From: an uncultured Moraxellaceae bacterium
GTDB taxonomy: Bacteria; Pseudomonadota; Gammaproteobacteria; Pseudomonadales; Moraxellaceae
Length of the DNA: 7,844 nucleotides
Assembly: GCA_937952925.1 (NCBI GenBank)
Contig: CALFYA010000112.1
Coordinates: forward strand, 1-7,844
Direction: 5' to 3'
Below are positions 5,529 through 7,844 of this stretch, in pieces; the stretch's first letter is position 1; each line of letters opens with the position of its first letter. The position numbers and the translations under genes are program-made. The notes beneath the pieces were generated by a model. The model saw nothing but the letters and a program-made list of their open reading frames with translations, did not search any database and was not told the origin of the DNA.

Positions 5529-7369
5529 GTCAATCGACGGTTTTACAACAAGTTGCGCTGGTGGGTAGCCCAAACTGCGGCAAAACCTCCTTGTTTAACC
5601 ACCTCACAGGGACGCGACAAAAAGTCGCCAACTATGCCGGTGTGACGGTTGAGCGCAAAGAAGGCCGAGTGCTGTTGCCGTCGGGTCGTGCGGTGCGCAT
5701 CCTTGATCTACCTGGTGCGTATAGCTTGGATGCGACGAGTCCAGATGAGGCGATTACCCGTGCTATTTGCTTGGGCGAGGTTGCAGGCGAACAAATCCCT
5801 GATCTGTTGCTGTGTGTGGTTGATGCGACCAACCTCAGATTGCACTTGCGCTTTGTGCTAGAAGTCCAGCGTTTGGGTCGACCGATGGTGTTGGTACTCA
5901 ACATGATGGACGACGCTGAACGGCGCGGCATTGTGATTGATCAAGCCAAATTGTCGGCGCTGCTAGGTGTGCCTGTGGTGTCAACGATTGCGGTAAAATC
6001 GACTGGTGTTCAGCATCTGCTCGGTCAGCTTGAACAAGCGATTCCCGCGCCACCACCACCACCGCCTGCCGATCAAGATTTGCACCAACGTGTGCGTGCG
6101 CTGCTGGCGGCGGCTGTCACCATGCCGACCATGACTGATCGTCGTGACGATGCAATTGACCGTGTGATGCTGCATCCGGTGTTTGGTTTGGCCTTACTCG
6201 CAGCGATTTTATTCTTTATCTTCCAAGCGGTGTTTGCATGGGCTGAGCCATTTATGGCGGGCATTGAAGGGCTGATTGGTGGTTTAGGCGAGTTGGTGGG
6301 CAACCAACTCAACGATGGTCTGCTCAAAAGTCTGTTGGTTGATGGCATTATTGCCGGTGTGGGCGGCGTGTTGGTGTTTTTACCACAAATCTTGATTTTG
6401 TTCTTTTTTATCTTGGTGTTAGAAGAGTCTGGTTATTTGCCGCGAGCAGCGTTTTTGCTGGATCGTTTGATGTTTAAATCAGGCTTGAGTGGTCGCGCCT
6501 TTATTCCGTTGCTGTCGAGTTTTGCCTGTGCCGTCCCCGGTATTATGGCGACACGCAGCATCAATGATCCGCGTGATCGCCTGACCACCATCATGGTGGC
6601 TCCACTGATGACTTGCTCGGCGCGTTTACCGGTGTATGCGCTCTTGATTGCGGCCTTTATCCCCGATCAAACCGTTGCAGGAGTCTTTAACCTGCAAGGG
6701 GTGGTGCTATTTGCGTTGTATTTTGGCGGGATTGCCAGTGCCTTGATCATTGCACTGCTCATGAAGTATTTCCGCAAAGACAAGAGTGAGCATGCCTTGC
6801 TGCTAGAGTTGCCGAGCTATCGGATTCCCTCTTGGCGCAGCATCGCAATTGGTTTGTATGAGCGGGCGATGATCTTCCTCAAGCGGGTGGGTGGGATTAT
6901 TTTCGCCCTGACCGTGTTGCTGTGGTTTTTGGCAACCTTCCCTGCACCGCCTGAAAACGCGACGTTGCCTGCGATTGATTATAGTTATGCAGGGCAACTG
7001 GGCCATTTGATGGAGCCACTATTTGCCCCGATTGGCTTTGGTTGGCAAATTTGTATTGCGTTGATTCCGGCAATGGCGGCGCGTGAGGTTGCTGTGGCTG
7101 CACTTGCGACGGTCTATGCGTTGTCCGGCAGTGAAGAAGAAGTCTCGTCATTACTCGCCACAGTGATTGCAGATCAGTGGTCATTGGCGACCGCGTTGTC
7201 GATGCTGGTGTGGTTTGTGTTTGCCCCTCAATGTATCTCGACACTCGCGACCGTCAAGCGTGAAACAGGCTCATGGCGTACCGTTGGGGTGATGACGGTG
7301 TATCTGTTTGGCTTGGCCTATGGTGCGGCATTAATCACCTATCAATTGACGGTGGCACTGACAAGCTAA
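5525..7369 (+). CDS. feoB: Ferrous iron transporter FeoB (GTPase/permease)
   Basis: Inner-membrane Fe2+ importer with an N-terminal G domain. Visible motifs: G1 GSPNCGKT at 14-21, G2 T41 in AGVTVE, G3 DLPG at 61-64, G4 NMMD at 126-129, G5 region around 153-161 (STIAVKSTG). A proline run (175-181, six consecutive prolines) then leads into a shortened linker. Hydrophobic membrane segments begin near residue 219 and continue to the C-terminus. The first gate domain holds SFACAVPGIMATR (332-344, C335) and CSARLPVY (C364); the second holds GWQICIALIPAMAAREV (506-522, R520-E521). At 614 residues it is the short FeoB type, shorter than the roughly 773-residue E. coli protein. The start is the ATG overlapping the feoA stop, with GGAG at 5513-5516. 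Where E. coli has GFGCNVPS, this protein has SFACAVPG, a change in the gate. Confidence 0.97.
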   Translation: MSQSTVLQQVALVGSPNCGKTSLFNHLTGTRQKVANYAGVTVERKEGRVLLPSGRAVRILDLPGAYSLDATSPDEAITRAICLGEVAGEQIPDLLLCVVDATNLRLHLRFVLEVQRLGRPMVLVLNMMDDAERRGIVIDQAKLSALLGVPVVSTIAVKSTGVQHLLGQLEQAIPAPPPPPPADQDLHQRVRALLAAAVTMPTMTDRRDDAIDRVMLHPVFGLALLAAILFFIFQAVFAWAEPFMAGIEGLIGGLGELVGNQLNDGLLKSLLVDGIIAGVGGVLVFLPQILILFFFILVLEESGYLPRAAFLLDRLMFKSGLSGRAFIPLLSSFACAVPGIMATRSINDPRDRLTTIMVAPLMTCSARLPVYALLIAAFIPDQTVAGVFNLQGVVLFALYFGGIASALIIALLMKYFRKDKSEHALLLELPSYRIPSWRSIAIGLYERAMIFLKRVGGIIFALTVLLWFLATFPAPPENATLPAIDYSYAGQLGHLMEPLFAPIGFGWQICIALIPAMAAREVAVAALATVYALSGSEEEVSSLLATVIADQWSLATALSMLVWFVFAPQCISTLATVKRETGSWRTVGVMTVYLFGLAYGAALITYQLTVALTS

Positions 7370-7379
7370 GGGGTGAATG

Positions 7380-7667
7380 ATGGTCGAAACGTTGATTTTG
7401 GCAGTGATTGGCCTGTGGAGCATTGTGGTAGTGCTCGGTAAGCTGCTGCCCAATCAACGCCGACAATCGCTGATGTGGCTAGCGCAGTGGTGTCAGCAGC
7501 GTGGTTATGGGCGCATAGCCGCATGGCTCAGCCCTGCTGCATCTAGTGGTTGTGATTCGGGGTGCTCAAGCTGTGCGAGTCGATGTAGCACCCCAACGCC
7601 ACTGACCACCGCACGAGAGACAGAAATTCAAGCTGTCAAATGGCATTCGCCAAAATCCCCTCACTGA
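7380..7667 (+). CDS. Small Cys-rich membrane protein of the feo operon (DUF6587-like)
   Basis: A 95-residue protein with one N-terminal membrane segment (about 4-20, LILAVIGLWSIVVVLG), then a basic amphipathic stretch (26-50) and a cysteine cluster C58-x3-C62-x2-C65-x3-C69 followed by a polar tail. C38 is a fifth cysteine. The layout resembles DUF6587 proteins that follow feoB in proteobacteria, and more loosely the FeoB-associated Cys-rich proteins of other phyla; I assign this from memory of the pattern. The cluster could bind Fe-S or a metal ion and might play a FeoC-like part, but no function is proven. ATG 7380 is preferred because AAGGGG (7368-7373) then lies 6 bases upstream; ATG 7377 would leave only 3. 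It starts 10 bases after feoB stops, so it is part of the operon. Confidence 0.75.
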   Translation: MVETLILAVIGLWSIVVVLGKLLPNQRRQSLMWLAQWCQQRGYGRIAAWLSPAASSGCDSGCSSCASRCSTPTPLTTARETEIQAVKWHSPKSPH

Positions 7668-7733
7668 TCTGATGGCAGCTCCCCCTATCCATTGATCAGC
7701 AAGCTCGAAAAAAATCACCAGAATGCAATAAAT

Positions 7734-7757
7734 CCGCAGCGCCATAGGCGCTTGCGG
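7734..7757. terminator. GC-rich hairpin downstream of the feo operon, possible terminator
   Basis: CCGCA-GCGCC and GGCGC-T-TGCGG form a 10-bp stem with one bulged T and an ATA loop. It lies 66 bases after the Cys-rich gene. The plus-strand sequence after it contains only a short ATTTT, so intrinsic termination is uncertain. Confidence 0.4.
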
Positions 7758-7808
7758 TGCTACCATTTTCGCCTATTGATTGATGCGCCAGATGCAGGGG
7801 AATTCGAC

Positions 7809-7844
7809 ATGCTCATTCAGCGCGGTGGTTTAAAAGTGGTGGTC
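7809..7844 (+). CDS. Start of an unidentified gene, cut by the window edge
   Basis: Twelve codons from ATG at 7809 read MLIQRGGLKVVV and run off the right edge. AGGGGA (7796-7801) lies 7 bases upstream, a good Shine-Dalgarno. The same frame stays open all the way back to the previous gene's TGA at 7665 but has no ATG start there, so 7809 is the best start. Too short to assign a family. Confidence 0.5.
   Translation, partial: MLIQRGGLKVVV

Overview
This 7.8 kb window comes from a Gram-negative bacterium: it holds a lipobox lipoprotein, a likely outer-membrane beta-barrel protein and a short (614 aa) FeoB. The set (FAD-type DadA, short FeoB followed by a DUF6587-like Cys-rich protein, Fur-type box) suggests a gammaproteobacterium, perhaps a Moraxellaceae/Acinetobacter relative. 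The taxonomic call is an inference. No mobile element, tRNA, rRNA or CRISPR array was seen.

Layout: (1) 1-605, minus strand: N-terminal half of dadA (D-amino acid dehydrogenase), cut by the window edge. (2) 606-896: a regulatory gap with a hairpin, a terminator-like element, a good extended -10 promoter and a perfect 17-bp palindrome over the expected transcription start. (3) 897-3475, plus strand: two unrecognised, AT-rich genes, a 478-aa lipoprotein and a secreted protein ending like an outer-membrane beta-barrel. They look like an operon, and the junction carries a strong Shine-Dalgarno, a six-codon mini-ORF and a hairpin. (4) 3471-3494: hairpin at the convergent junction. (5) 3503-4522, minus strand: zinc- and NAD(P)-dependent alcohol dehydrogenase. 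(6) 4613-5206, plus strand: LOG/TIGR00730 family protein, divergent from the dehydrogenase and preceded by a full-length Shine-Dalgarno. (7) 5246-7667, plus strand: Fur-type box, then feoA, feoB and a small Cys-rich membrane protein, a ferrous iron uptake operon. (8) 7668-7844: hairpin and the first 12 codons of another plus-strand gene.

Most genes are ordinary housekeeping or accessory metabolism. The Feo operon imports Fe2+: FeoB is the membrane GTPase/permease, FeoA its small SH3-like partner, and the Cys-rich protein may take a FeoC-like or metal-handling role. The least explained part is the lipoprotein plus beta-barrel pair with its elaborate control region. It is the best candidate here for an undescribed envelope system, but nothing in the sequence states its function.
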